Assembly: GCF_006716565.1 (NCBI RefSeq)
Contig: NZ_VFPG01000001.1
Coordinates: 5,580,001 to 5,644,000, forward strand
Reading direction: 5' to 3'
DNA length: 64,000 nucleotides
Source: Nocardia bhagyanarayanae
GTDB lineage: Bacteria > Actinomycetota > Actinomycetes > Mycobacteriales > Mycobacteriaceae
The notes under the pieces were generated by a model that was not told the DNA's origin, ran no database searches, and saw nothing but the letters and a program-made list of their open reading frames with translations. Below, in pieces: positions 1 to 8,418 of this stretch. The translations under genes and the position numbers were made by a program. How positions within the stretch are numbered: the first letter of the stretch is position 1; every line of letters starts with the position of its first letter.

Positions 1-123
1 GCCGCGGGCAAGCACGCCCCCCAATTCACCGAACTCATGATCGAACTTCTCAGCGACCTGAAATCGGTCTTTCAGCCGCGCCCTGCCGATTCCGGCGGCC
101 TGTCGACGGCTACATCCGGATAA
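1..123 (+). CDS. C-terminal end of an unidentified protein (cut by window edge)
   Basis: Forty residues are visible before the TAA at 121-123; the gene begins outside the window. The visible tail contains TELMIELLSDLKSVFQ, which looks like a terminal amphipathic helix of the kind seen in small regulators, followed by a short Gly/Ser-rich end. I do not recognise the family. The tail overlaps, in another frame, the start of the peptide deformylase remnant that follows, so a junction formed by deletion somewhere near 95-115 is likely. Confidence 0.4.
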   Translation, partial: AAGKHAPQFTELMIELLSDLKSVFQPRPADSGGLSTATSG

Positions 124-270
124 CCGAATTCGAGCGCGGCGTTGCGCGCTTGGTCGCACACGAGATCGACTACCTGCACGGGCAGCTCTACCTCGACCAC
201 TTGCGCCCCGGAATCCAACCGATTCCCCATCGAGCAGTACCGGGCCACCGGCAAGAACTGGAGCTACTGA
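102..270 (+). pseudogene. Peptide deformylase C-terminal remnant, frameshifted
   Basis: From 102 the sequence reads VDGYIRITEFERG, then VARLVAHEIDYLHGQLY, which is the third conserved motif (HExxH region) of peptide deformylase, the zinc or iron enzyme that removes N-formyl groups from new proteins. An extra C in the run at 225-228 breaks the frame. After it the natural ending PIEQYRATGKNWSY resumes in another frame and stops with TGA at 268-270. The N-terminal two thirds, including the other catalytic motifs, are absent. The second metal-binding His of HExxH is Tyr here (HEIDY). Non-functional. Confidence 0.7.
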
Positions 271-339
271 ACTACCCGTGCCGCTGCCGCGGCACTCGTC
301 ATCCGTCCGCAACAGCGCCGACTCCGCACAACGATCAAA

Positions 340-1503
340 TCATCCGCCCAGTGGCGGGTAGAGCAAGTCTTGAATCCGATGGCGCAGGACCCGCAGGGCC
401 GGTTGGTGATTGTGGTCCTGGGCGGCGGAGACGACGGCGGCGAGTTGGTGTGCGCATCGGGTGGAGTTGACAGTGCCGGTCAGCAGAGTCAACGCGTGCC
501 CAGCGTGATAGACGGCCTGCTCGACATCGGTCTGGCGCAGGTGTAGCCAGGCGGCGGTCAGCAGCGTGTGGCGCAGCGCCGTTTCGCGATGGTCCGTGTC
601 GGGGCTGAGGGTGAGGGCTTGGGTCAGATGGTGGCGGGCTTGGGCGGCTTCGCCGAGGCGGAGGTGGCAGAATCCAGCCTGGGCGTGGACTTGGGCAGGG
701 TTGTCGATCCAGTAACTCCAGTCCGGTGAATCGCCGCTGCGGTCGAGGGAGTCGAATGCCGCGTCGATAGCGCTGTGGCAGCGGCGGCGATCGCCGACGG
801 TGGCGTAAGCTTCGGCGGCGCGCAGATGCAGGATCGCGGCGACGCGAGGGCTGGTGCCGCGGTAACCACTGCGCGCGGTCTCGGCCAGGGTGACGGCTGT
901 GGATGCTTGCGAGGCAAGGTCTTTGGCTTGGCAGGACATGAAACCTAGAATGTTCGCGGCCAGCGCGCGGTCACCGCTGGTGTCGGCGGCGCGCAGCGCC
1001 GCTATCCAACACCGCTGGGCCATGCCGTGTTCGCCGTTCTCGAAGGCTGTCCATCCACGCAGGCGCAGCAGCTCAGCGGCGCTCGCGTAGAGCCGCTTTC
1101 CGGTGCTGTCGTCGTAGGTGCCGGAGCTCAGCAGCTCAACGACGTGACGCAGGTGCGCGTGCAGTTGGGCGGTGAGCGCGGCGCCACCGCCGCCGTGGGA
1201 ATCATCGACGCGGCGCAGGCCCGCGGTGATCGCGTCGATGACCTCGACCGCGCCAGCGTGCACTCTGGCGCTTCCGCGCCGGGACAGGTCGCCGCCAGGC
1301 CGCTCCAGCAGCCACTGGTGGGCAGGCGCGTTGAGGTGCACACCTGCCAGGGCTAGGAATCCTCGACGATCCATGCCATCAGACTCGGCGAGACCCTGCA
1401 CCGCACGCAAGATCATTGCCGCAGTCCATGGCTCGTCTAGCCGATCGACCGCATCACCGACCACATCGCAGGCCGAACCGCTGGTTTGCCAGTTGCTCGC
1501 CAC
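340..1503 (-). pseudogene. TPR-repeat transcriptional regulator lacking its N-terminal HTH
   Basis: This 387-residue frame matches the effector half of actinobacterial XRE-type regulators: a short MDRRGFLALAG segment, then alpha-helical tetratricopeptide-like repeats such as AANILGFMSCQAKDLASQA and PDWSYWIDNPAQVHAQAG. Intact relatives begin with a helix-turn-helix. Here the frame opens at a GTG (1503) directly after an in-frame TAG, and neither other minus-strand frame upstream shows an HTH. It is therefore probably the truncated remainder of a regulator and cannot bind DNA by the usual route. Expression as a free sensor domain cannot be excluded. Confidence 0.6.
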
Positions 1504-1814
1504 CGCTGATCGTGGGCTTCCCGTATCACCCCACTATCCGCCTCCAACCGTCCTCGATTCGGGACACCAAGTCGCCGAAAAATGTGTTCACACGACCTGC
1601 TTGATGGGGCGTGTCCGACACCAGCAATGTGAGGAAGTCGCGCTCCGTGTCCAGTGCATTGAGAAGAGGTTATTGACCGCCTGGAATACGGAAATGATCG
1701 TCTGTTGCCAGTCGGGGTGCTGGTTGCCGAGGGCCCTGAGTTTTGCGGTGGTCGAGTCCTGCAACTGACCGAACTGGGTTATGGCGCACCGACGGCCGCG
1801 CCCCCACGGGCAGC
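1504..1814. other. Gene-free stretch between remnants
   Basis: No credible gene start or known domain was found on either strand. A minus-strand stretch near 1640-1780 translates to LRALGNQHPDWQQTIISVF, which has protein-like composition and could be a fragment of something unrecognised. Confidence 0.3.
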
Positions 1815-2140
1815 GTCTCCAACAGTTTGCGCATCGTCGATACCTGGCTGCCGTTCCATTCCTGGCGTCTCGGGACCGCATGGGCGCGTATCACCGCTGC
1901 GGGTACTCGACCACATCCGGCATACCTGGCTGGATTCCTCGCGCCTCCTGCGTCTTCTGCGTGCTCGCCTCACGCAGCGCCCACGTGCGCGCCGCGCAAC
2001 TGCATCCGCAATTGGCCGCTCATTACGCCGCGGTCGAACAGCAGATCGGCCACCGGTTCCGCCTGGACGTCTCCATGGCCGAGATCGTCGCCCAGGCCGC
2101 CGAGTCGGCGGCCCCACCGGTCACCGACTGGAACCCGTGA
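1815..2140 (+). pseudogene. PAPS reductase-like (ATP-pyrophosphatase fold) C-terminal remnant
   Basis: Frame 3 from 1815 reads SNSLRIVDTWLPFHSW and ARITAAGTRPHPAYLAG, the substrate-side region of phosphoadenosine-phosphosulfate-reductase-like proteins often carried on phages and integrative elements. Around 1925-1935 the frame shifts, and the continuation RASCVFCVLASRS, then AAHYAAVEQQIGHRF and SMAEIVAQA, runs to TGA at 2138-2140. The N-terminal PP-loop (SGGKDS) half is missing. With at least one frameshift and half of the protein gone, it is a dead fragment. Confidence 0.65.
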
Positions 2141-2645
2141 ACCCGATCCACGGAAAGGAGCGACCCCGATGACCGACGACACCGACGGATCTCGCTCATG
2201 GAGGGAAAGCTCGTCGTGCTCGATCGGAAGGCGGGATCGAGTGGCCAGAGGCGAACCTGCCCGCGTCTGTGCTGGAGGACCTCGAATTCGGTGACTGTGC
2301 CGAAAGTCGGCCATTGGTCGGAGGAAACGGCAGATGCAGGACGTCGACGAATCCGGTTGGTGGATGGCCCAAGTCGACGAACAGTCCGACGATGCCGGGT
2401 CGACTGACGGGATCGGCGGCATCGAAACGGCCGGATGAGCGGGTCGAGTGAGTCGACATGCCGCTCGCACCTCCGCTATCGGTGGTTTCGCCTGCGCGCG
2501 GTCCAACGCGCGAAAGATCCCGATGAATGGGATACCCCATACTCGATTCGGGCAAATAGCTGCTTCTGTGAGACGCGACACCCCAAATTCCGGTTCTTCG
2601 GCATACCTGAAGTGGCGTTCGCCACGATGAAAGGCATTCCCACCC
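2141..2645. other. Gene-free stretch with a decayed small frame
   Basis: An ATG at 2169 after a good GGAAAGGAG Shine-Dalgarno (about 2153-2161) opens MTDDTDGSRSW, but the frame degenerates. In another frame, near 2230-2300, the sequence reads EANLPASVLEDLEFG, which has protein-like composition. This is probably a further broken gene that followed the PAPS-reductase-like gene; its function is unknown. Confidence 0.3.
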
Positions 2646-3389
2646 ATGCGAATCCGATCTCTTCGATTGTCCATTGCGGTGATGGCGGCCGCGGTCGCGG
2701 CCACAACCGCTACCACCGGCGTCGCGTCCGCCGATATCGACTTCGGAAGCTCCGGCAGCAGCTCCGGCAGCAGCGGCGAAATGGTTATCACCCTGGTGCG
2801 CCATGCCGAGTCCCTCGGTAACACCTCCGGCCTGATCGACACCAAGGTGCCCGGACCCGACCTGACCTCACGCGGCCGGACACAGGCAGACAATCTGGCC
2901 ATCCAGCTGGCCGACAAGAATTACGACTGCGCCTTCGCGTCCAACATGGTGCGTACCGAGCAGACTGCGGCACCGACCGTCGCCAAGCAGGACCTGAGCC
3001 TCGACATCCAGCCCGGTTTCCGGGAGATCGAGGCAGGCCAGTACGAGGGCACCCCGGAGGCCCAGGCGATGTCCGGGTACCTACAGGCGCCGATCAAGTG
3101 GCTCTCCGGCGACCTGAACGCGCGGATTCCAGGCTCGATCGACGGCAACGAGTTCGACGGCCGCGTCGATCAGGCACTGCTCGATGTGCAGCGCCGCGGC
3201 TGCGCCAACCCGGTCATCTTCTCGCACGGCGGCACCATCATGTTCTGGTCGATGATGAACGCCGACAACGCCGACAAGAGCAAACTCGGCACCGATCCGA
3301 TGCGCAACGGCGGCCGCGTCGTCCTCGAGGGCAGCCCGCAGAAGGGCTGGACGATTGTCGAGTGGGTCGGCCACCCGGACCTGGGCTGA
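2646..3389 (+). CDS. Secreted histidine phosphatase (phosphoglycerate mutase-like)
   Basis: A 247-residue protein with a Sec signal peptide (residues 1-29, AxA-type end GVASAD), a short Ser/Gly linker (33-44) and one histidine phosphatase domain. The phosphohistidine motif is VRHAES with His53. The second Arg lies in NMVRTEQTA, the catalytic acid in FREIEAGQYEG and the second His in FSHGGTI. Such exported enzymes hydrolyse phosphate esters at the cell surface; the substrate cannot be inferred. ATG 2646 is preceded by an AAAGG at longer than usual spacing. It is one of the few intact genes in a decayed region. Confidence 0.85.
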   Translation: MRIRSLRLSIAVMAAAVAATTATTGVASADIDFGSSGSSSGSSGEMVITLVRHAESLGNTSGLIDTKVPGPDLTSRGRTQADNLAIQLADKNYDCAFASNMVRTEQTAAPTVAKQDLSLDIQPGFREIEAGQYEGTPEAQAMSGYLQAPIKWLSGDLNARIPGSIDGNEFDGRVDQALLDVQRRGCANPVIFSHGGTIMFWSMMNADNADKSKLGTDPMRNGGRVVLEGSPQKGWTIVEWVGHPDLG

Positions 3390-3464
3390 TTCACCCTTCC
3401 GCGCCCCGGATGTCACCGACACGATCGATGGCACCGGGGCGCGGTTGTATCTCAGCGCAGGGTC

Positions 3465-3760
3465 CCCCATGGTGCAGTCGTCCACCGCACCCGATGGGAT
3501 CACCGTCGTCGAACTGGTCGCCCGCGGGAGGTCCCGCACCAGCGGCTGCTGCGCCAATGGTCACGCGCCGACGAAGACGCTGTCGCCCAAGCACTCTCGG
3601 CCACCGTCACCGCGGACCTGTCGACCCGCCTGGTCGACGAACCCACGACCCTACCTCGATATCGCCCGCCAGATCGAGGTGCTCAACCTGCTGCACGAAT
3701 TGCACCAGCAGGCCCGGACCGTCGTCGCGGTCCTACACGACCTCAATCGGCCTGTCTCGA
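3465..3760 (+). pseudogene. FepC/FecE-type siderophore ABC transporter ATPase remnant
   Basis: Pieces in successive frames assemble in the order found in Fe3+-siderophore ATP-binding proteins: APDGITVVELVARGR, then HQRLLRQWSRADEDAVAQAL, then TADLSTRLVDEP, then after a frameshift TTYLDIARQIEVLNLL and ARTVVAVLHDLN. The LSGGQ signature and Walker B stretch that should separate the two DEP-like points are missing, as if repeats of the DEP(T) region had recombined. Walker A is also missing. At least two frameshifts and one internal deletion make it a clear pseudogene. Confidence 0.75.
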
Positions 3761-3789
3761 GCCCGACCGCACTGTCCGTTGTCACCGAC

Positions 3790-4271
3790 CCCGCACCCGA
3801 CAGCAATTCGACAAGCCCATCGGCGCCTTCCAGGCCGTCCGTCAGCGCCTGGCCGACGCCTACCTTGACGTCGAAGCCGTGCGCCTGACCCTGTGGCAGG
3901 CCGCCTGGCGCGAATCGGGGGAACTGCCCGCGGACGCGGAGATCGCCACCGCCAAGTTCTGGGCGTCGGAGGCCGGTCACCGCGTGGCCCACACGACCGT
4001 CCACATCCGTGCCCAGCTGCTCACCCGCATGGATCGCGACGGGCTCATCCGCCGCAAGCCGCACCCACGCGACGCACGAAGCCAGACGATCGCACTGGCT
4101 CCCGGAACCGACGCTCAACTCACCGAGGCACACCAACACCTCACCGCCCTCGACAACAGAGCCGTCGCGGGGTTCACCACCGAGGAAATCGCCACCTTGA
4201 AACACCTACTGACCCGGCTCGCCACCAATCTCGACCGAACCCGCGACACCAGCACAGTTGCGGACCAGTAG
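3790..4271 (+). pseudogene. Chimeric frame: acyl-CoA dehydrogenase C-terminus fused to a MarR regulator tail
   Basis: From about 3790 the frame encodes the C-terminal domain of an acyl-CoA dehydrogenase (QFDKPIGAFQAVRQRLADAY, then AEIATAKFWASEAGHRVAHT). At about 4005, where ACADs continue with HGGxG, it switches to the wing and C-terminus of a MarR regulator (LLTRMDRDGLIRRKPHPRDA, then HLTALDNRAVAGFT). Both partners are incomplete: the FAD-binding half and the MarR recognition helix are gone. The join is in frame and ends at a TAG at 4269-4271, so a 130-residue chimera from GTG 3879 could be translated, but neither function should survive. Confidence 0.7.
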
Positions 4272-4948
4272 CTGGCAGGCGGGCGACGGGCGAGTCCGAA
4301 GACCGCCCGACCCGGCTGGCCGACCAGGGCGTCGACCAGCCCGTGATCCTCGGCGCCGGACTGGACTCCGTCGCCTACCGCTCCGAACTGGCCCACCGCA
4401 TGCGGGTATTCGAAGTCGACGAGCCCGACGCCTATGGCTGGAAACAGAAGCTGCTGGTCGAGACAGCGACGACGGCACCGGCGTCGGTCCGCTTCGTGGC
4501 CCTGGACCTCGAGCAGGAACCCGCCCACTCACTGCCCGCTCGTCTCGCCCGCGCCGGGTTCGACCTCGGTCGCCCCGCTCTGGTCAACCGGCTCGGCGTC
4601 ACCATGTACCTCATACTCGACGCAATCGAGCAGGTACTGAGCGCCCTCGCCGGCTTCGCACCCGGCACCGAACTCGTCATCGAACACCTCCTCCCCGCCG
4701 AGCACCGCGACGAGGTCGGCCAGCCCTACGCCGAGCTGGTCATGACCGCCGCCGCCGAACAGGGCGAACCCTGGAGAACTTTCCTCAGCTCGAACACGTC
4801 GACACCCTCCTGCGCGCACGGCCTCCAACCGGTCGAACACATCCGACAACGCGACGCCATCGACCCCGCACACTGGGACCGCACCGACGCCCTCCGCCCG
4901 TTCGACCTATCGGTTCCCACCCGCGCGACCGTCCCCGCACGCGCCTGA
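4272..4948 (+). pseudogene. SAM-dependent methyltransferase fragment (TIGR00027-like)
   Basis: The frame carries the SAM-binding motif VILGAGLDSVAYRSEL, the acidic loop VFEVDEPDAYGWK and later motifs (GVTMYLILDAIEQVLSALAG; DRTDALRPFDL) of the large actinobacterial family of putative O-methyltransferases. The first about 80 residues are missing, no start codon lies just upstream, and it follows the MarR chimera directly. Near 4780-4810 the protein stretch does not fit the family, while another frame does, which suggests compensating indels. Probably dead. Confidence 0.6.
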
Positions 4949-4984
4949 AGTACCCGCACGCCCAACGGCCCGACCACCACCGCC

Positions 4985-5135
4985 GCAACCACTGGTCAGC
5001 ACGAACACCACCGCGGTGAACACCACACGGTCCTCGACCGGGCCGTATCCCACCGTGTGGACGCACGGCGAACTCCGGCAGAACATGCTCGATGAGAGCC
5101 CGCAAACCGTCTGGCACAAGGCGTTTCGACAACTG
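4985..5135 (-). mobile_element. IS5-family transposase N-terminal remnant (copy 1)
   Basis: On the minus strand from 5135 the sequence reads QLSKRLVPDGLRALIEHVLP, then EFAVRPHGG. After a frameshift it continues VEDRVVFTAVVFVLTSGC. This is the N-terminal domain of IS5-type (IS1182/ISL2-like) transposases. The catalytic DDE part is absent and no terminal repeats were found, so this is a fossil. Confidence 0.65.
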
Positions 5136-5452
5136 GCCGGGAGCCCGCGTCGACACCAGGCGACAACACCAGTTCCGACACACTGTCAACGAATTACGGC
5201 GACATGAGACACGGCGTCTTCCCGACGAGTCATCCATGGCGAGCACTCGATTCCCCGGCGCGCCAGCGAAAAACAGGGCGTGGGACGGTAATTCACTAAT
5301 ATTTCCGACTGGAAAGTTTGCCGAGGTCCCCATCGGGCCGAACAACTTCGATCTTCGTGCCGAATCGGACGAACGACCGGGATGGTTCGGTTTACGGTGT
5401 CGAAGAATTCAGTGATTCATCAACGGCAGTGGGGCCAGAAGGCGAGGCAGTT
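5136..5452. other. Gene-free stretch upstream of the EspR-like gene
   Basis: No known domain on either strand. The part at 5285-5320 (ATTCACTAATATTTCC) is unusually AT-rich for this window and could hold the promoter of the gene starting at 5453. Confidence 0.3.
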
Positions 5453-5869
5453 GTGGACAAGGATTTCGGAACCCGGTTGACCCTGGCGTTCGAGATGTGG
5501 GAGCGCAGGTACGGGCGTCCACTCTCCGACCAGACCGTCGCGGCGTGGCTGACTGCCATCGGCCAGCGCGTCACCCCGGACTACGTGTACCGGTTGCGCG
5601 CCGGCCACATCGCCATCGTCCCCGCGCCGCTGCGCTCCGGTCTCGCTCAGGTATTCGGCGTGGACCCCGGGTATTTCACCTACCTACCCATCCTGTCGTA
5701 CAAAGAGGACGCGGATGTCGTTGCGGACCTGGACAATCCGGCGCTGCGCCGCCTCGGGCGTGTCGTCACCGGCTTGTCGATGCGAACCATGCTGTACCTG
5801 GAATCAGTCGCCGACACGCTACGCCGCGCCGACGGACTACCTCCCGTCAACTGGACTGCACAAATCTGA
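5453..5869 (+). CDS. EspR-like helix-turn-helix regulator
   Basis: A 138-residue protein (GTG start at 5453 after AGAAGGCGAGG) that resembles the EspR family of nucleoid-associated regulators of mycobacteria and nocardiae. It has an N-terminal HTH region (SDQTVAAWLTAIGQRV, TPDYVYRLRAGHIA), a short linker (FGVDPGYFT) and a C-terminal helical dimerisation segment (ALRRLGRVVTGLSMRTMLYL). An in-frame start further upstream would add an unconserved tail, so the GTG is preferred. It looks intact although it sits between two IS5 remnants. Confidence 0.7.
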   Translation: MDKDFGTRLTLAFEMWERRYGRPLSDQTVAAWLTAIGQRVTPDYVYRLRAGHIAIVPAPLRSGLAQVFGVDPGYFTYLPILSYKEDADVVADLDNPALRRLGRVVTGLSMRTMLYLESVADTLRRADGLPPVNWTAQI

Positions 5870-5914
5870 GCCGATCTGGACCGCGCCGGGGCCTGCTCGG
5901 CGCGAAATCCACCG

Positions 5915-6036
5915 AGCCGCTCGCTGGTCCAGCGGCGCGGTGCCGCCGCCCTGCTGGCGCGCGGTGAACTCAGGCAGCAGTGGTTTCCACCAGCTCCCAC
6001 AGTTCGTCCGCCACAAGACGTTTCGACAAAGCAACG
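5915..6036 (-). mobile_element. IS5-family transposase N-terminal remnant (copy 2)
   Basis: On the minus strand from 6036 the sequence reads ALSKRLVADELWELVE. One extra A then shifts the frame, and LLPEFTARQQGGGTAPLDQRA follows. This is the same segment of an IS5-type transposase as copy 1 at 4985-5135 and has the same orientation. The rest of the element is gone. Confidence 0.65.
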
Positions 6037-6049
6037 GTCACAGGGCGCC

Positions 6050-6259
6050 GTCCTGAAGATTGGTCTGGCGCATGGTGTGCCCGCCGATCTGATGACCTTC
6101 GTCGCCGAGCAGGAGGGCTTCTTCGACAAGCGGGGGTCAGCGTCGAGTTCGTCACCATGGACAACGCCAATAGCCTTGCGACAGCTCTGATCTCCAACGA
6201 CATCGCGGTGGACACGATGGTGCCCGCGCTGCTGTGGCCCGCGCTCGGCTCCGAAAAGG
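6050..6259 (+). pseudogene. SsuA/TauA-type ABC substrate-binding protein fragment
   Basis: The sequence reads VLKIGLAHGVPADLMTFVAE, EGFFDKRG and, after loss of one base near 6134, VSVEFVTMDNANSLATALIS, ending at PALLWPALGSEK. This is the first lobe of NitT/TauT-type periplasmic binding proteins for sulfonates or related organic anions. Signal peptide, second lobe and neighbouring transporter genes are missing. The sequence then runs into transposase remnants. Confidence 0.6.
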
Positions 6260-6319
6260 GAATAAATCCGATGAGCACGAGCTGTGATCTGTATCTCGCA
6301 CCTGCGTTGAACGAGCGAA

Positions 6320-6655
6320 TTCGGAAGGGTCCAGGGCGGATCCGGACTATCGGCGCGAGATCTCCCGCCAGCTCAACATGGGCGAACCCCTGCACGCCCT
6401 GCGCCGGGACCTGCTCTACGCCCACGAAGGCATGATCCGCGCCCGGCATCTGGAATTCCAGACCGAACAGGCGTGGTGCCTGACCTCGGCCACCAACGCA
6501 GTGATCGCCTGGACCGCAGAGTCTTACGGCCTGGCGGTCGAACAGATGCGCCGCGAGGGGCCGCCGCATCGACGACGAGGTGCTCGCTCACATTGCGCCC
6601 GCACACAGCGAGAACATCAATGCCCGCCCGAGACGCAGGGAAAGACCGGGTGTCG
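6320..6655 (+). mobile_element. Tn3-family transposase C-terminal remnant
   Basis: The frame reads DYRREISRQLNMGEPLHALR, RDLLYAHEGMIRARHLEFQT and EQAWCLTSATNAVIAWTAES, the conserved C-terminal block of Tn3-family transposases. An extra base in the G run near 6556-6560 shifts the frame, after which DDEVLAHIAPAHSENIN resumes. The DDE region and the terminal repeats were not found. Together with the resolvase-like scrap at about 7906 it suggests an old Tn3-type element that once spanned this part. Confidence 0.75.
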
Positions 6656-6829
6656 ATCCGGCCATCCGTGGGCTACTGGATGTGAGGGCGACATAGCCCA
6701 AACTGGAGAGGCTCGCCCAACGGCATGAGCGCGCCAGCCCACGCGCATGATCAGATGATCGGATCGGATCGCAATGGTCGGGCACGGCAGGGGTACCTTC
6801 CGCCAGGGTTTATATCGAAGGGAGGCCTC

Positions 6830-7699
6830 ATGATCTCGGCACTCAACCGGCTTGTCGCTCTTGTCGAGGAGCACCTCACCGAAGAGTTCGACGTCGACGC
6901 AGCCGCCAGGACACTCGGCACGACCGAATACCACCTGCGCCGGATGTTCTCGTCGTTGGCTGGCATGCCGCTGTCGGAATACGTACGCCGACGCCGCATG
7001 ACCGTCGCCGCCGGTGACCTCGTCCGGGGCAAGGACGATCTGCTGAGCATCGCCGTCCGGCACGGATACGGCTCGACGGAGGCGTTCGGGCGGGCGTTTC
7101 GGGTAGTCCACGGCGCCCGCCCCAGCGACGTCCGCCGCGACGGAGGCCCCCTTCGCACACAACCGCAGCTCAGGTTCCGCCTGACCGTCGAAGGGAGTAT
7201 CCCCATGGACACCCGCATCGTCGACCGCCCCGCGTTCCGGCTCGTCGGACACAGCGCCCGGGTTCCACTCATCCACCAGGGCATCAACCCGCACATTCAG
7301 CGGCACATCGCCGCACTACCGCAGGAGGAACATGCGCGGCTGAAGGACCTCGGAGACGCCGAACCAGGGGGCCTGCTGCAAGTCTGCGACGACCTTGACC
7401 CCGACGGCACCGAGGGAAGCGAACTGACCTACCTGCATGGGGTCGCTGTCGCCCAGGGCACTCCGACCCCCGGTGACCTCGACGCGATCGAGGTACCGGC
7501 CGGCAAGTGGGCGGTCTTCCACACCGCCGGACCCCATCCGCAGACCCTGCAGGAGGCCTGGGCCGCGACTGCGACCGAGTGGTTCCCCTCCAACCCATGG
7601 CGTCTGCGGCCGGGTCCCTCGATCGTTGCGGTCCTCGAGCGCGCGGATGACTTCAGTATCGCGACCTGCGAGCTGTGGCTGCCCATCGAACCGGCGTGA
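6830..7699 (+). CDS. AraC-family regulator with GyrI-like ligand domain
   Basis: A 289-residue regulator (ATG 6830 with GAAGGGAGG just upstream). Residues 1-100 are an AraC-type double helix-turn-helix (LGTTEYHLRRMFSSLAGMPL, then YGSTEAFGRAFRVVHGARPS). Residues from about 125 form a GyrI/effector-binding domain (DTRIVDRPAFRLVGHSARVP, then VPAGKWAVFHTAGPHP). This SoxS/Rob/BmrR-like layout usually binds hydrophobic or cationic drugs and activates efflux or stress genes. It is monocistronic, closed by a strong hairpin 37 bases after the stop. Intact, between Tn3 remnants. Confidence 0.85.
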   Translation: MISALNRLVALVEEHLTEEFDVDAAARTLGTTEYHLRRMFSSLAGMPLSEYVRRRRMTVAAGDLVRGKDDLLSIAVRHGYGSTEAFGRAFRVVHGARPSDVRRDGGPLRTQPQLRFRLTVEGSIPMDTRIVDRPAFRLVGHSARVPLIHQGINPHIQRHIAALPQEEHARLKDLGDAEPGGLLQVCDDLDPDGTEGSELTYLHGVAVAQGTPTPGDLDAIEVPAGKWAVFHTAGPHPQTLQEAWAATATEWFPSNPWRLRPGPSIVAVLERADDFSIATCELWLPIEPA

Positions 7700-7736
7700 C
7701 GGATCCTGCCGGAAGCTGAACAGCATCAAGGATCTG

Positions 7737-7770
7737 GGCCCGGTCCGCCTCCGGGAGAGCGGACCGGGCC
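7737..7770 (+). terminator. Strong hairpin after the AraC-GyrI gene
   Basis: A perfect 12-bp stem, GGCCCGGTCCGC (7737-7748) pairing with GCGGACCGGGCC (7759-7770), with a 10-base loop. No T tract follows, as is common in actinobacteria. Confidence 0.75.
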
Positions 7771-7905
7771 GAGATGTAAGCGCTTGCACATCGGCATGAA
7801 CAGGCAGTGCTCGAGTCCGAGCGTCCGGTAACGATCTTGCACGAGACATGTTGCGGCCCAGTTCGTTCCCGCAGGTCGAAGTCCACCGAATCTGTAACGG
7901 TTGCC

Positions 7906-7970
7906 ATGTTCGGCCGCTCTCTCGAGCACCTGATCGAGCTATCGAAGACCTTGCAGAAGCGCGGTATGAA
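7906..7970 (+). mobile_element. Possible serine resolvase scrap
   Basis: A short frame reads FGRSLEHLIELSKTLQKRGM, which matches the RLGRSLxHLIEL segment after the catalytic domain start of serine resolvases. Nothing before or after fits the family. It is credible mainly because a Tn3-family transposase remnant lies 1.3 kb upstream. Confidence 0.4.
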
Positions 7971-8418
7971 GCCGTGCGGCCGCATTCTCGCAGGGAACGG
8001 ATAGGCGGGAGTTACGTACGCGGGTCGGTCCGCTTCACCGATGACACTGACTGAACCGGCGCTGGGGTGACAAGTAGCTTGCGACTCCAGTGACAGGGCT
8101 CCGCCCGACGGGTCGTTCCAGCTGGGGTACTAGAACCGGTGACAGATATGGTGCTTCGCCACACTTCTTGCTCCATGCCGCATTGCGACCCTCCCAGCAG
8201 ACATACAGAAGAATCCGAACGTCGTGACGCCGGCCCTCGAGTTGTTCGTCCCGTGACCGGGAAGCCGGGCTGAAGAGTTCGGGTTGCAATCACTCGAATC
8301 GCTGAATGTGTTGCCGGGCAATCGCTTTCGCGTGACCTACCACTGGCAACCATCGGCGACAACCGTCATCCAGGGTGGGGCGCGTGACGCAGCCTCGCAC
8401 CGCAACCGTTGGAATCGC
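7971..8418. other. Gene-free stretch
   Basis: No gene or recognisable remnant was seen on either strand. The segment 8130-8260 has lower GC than its surroundings. Weak frames on both strands have no family resemblance. Confidence 0.3.

Noticed and set aside
1..6700. Frameshifts caused only by sequencing error
   Set aside because: Cannot be excluded for single-base cases, but missing domains (Walker A, HTH, PP-loop, DDE) and fused halves of unrelated genes require real deletions.
8012..8362. 116-codon minus-strand frame in the gap before the flavoenzyme
   Set aside because: Low-complexity Ser/Arg/Thr composition, no start signal and no family resemblance.
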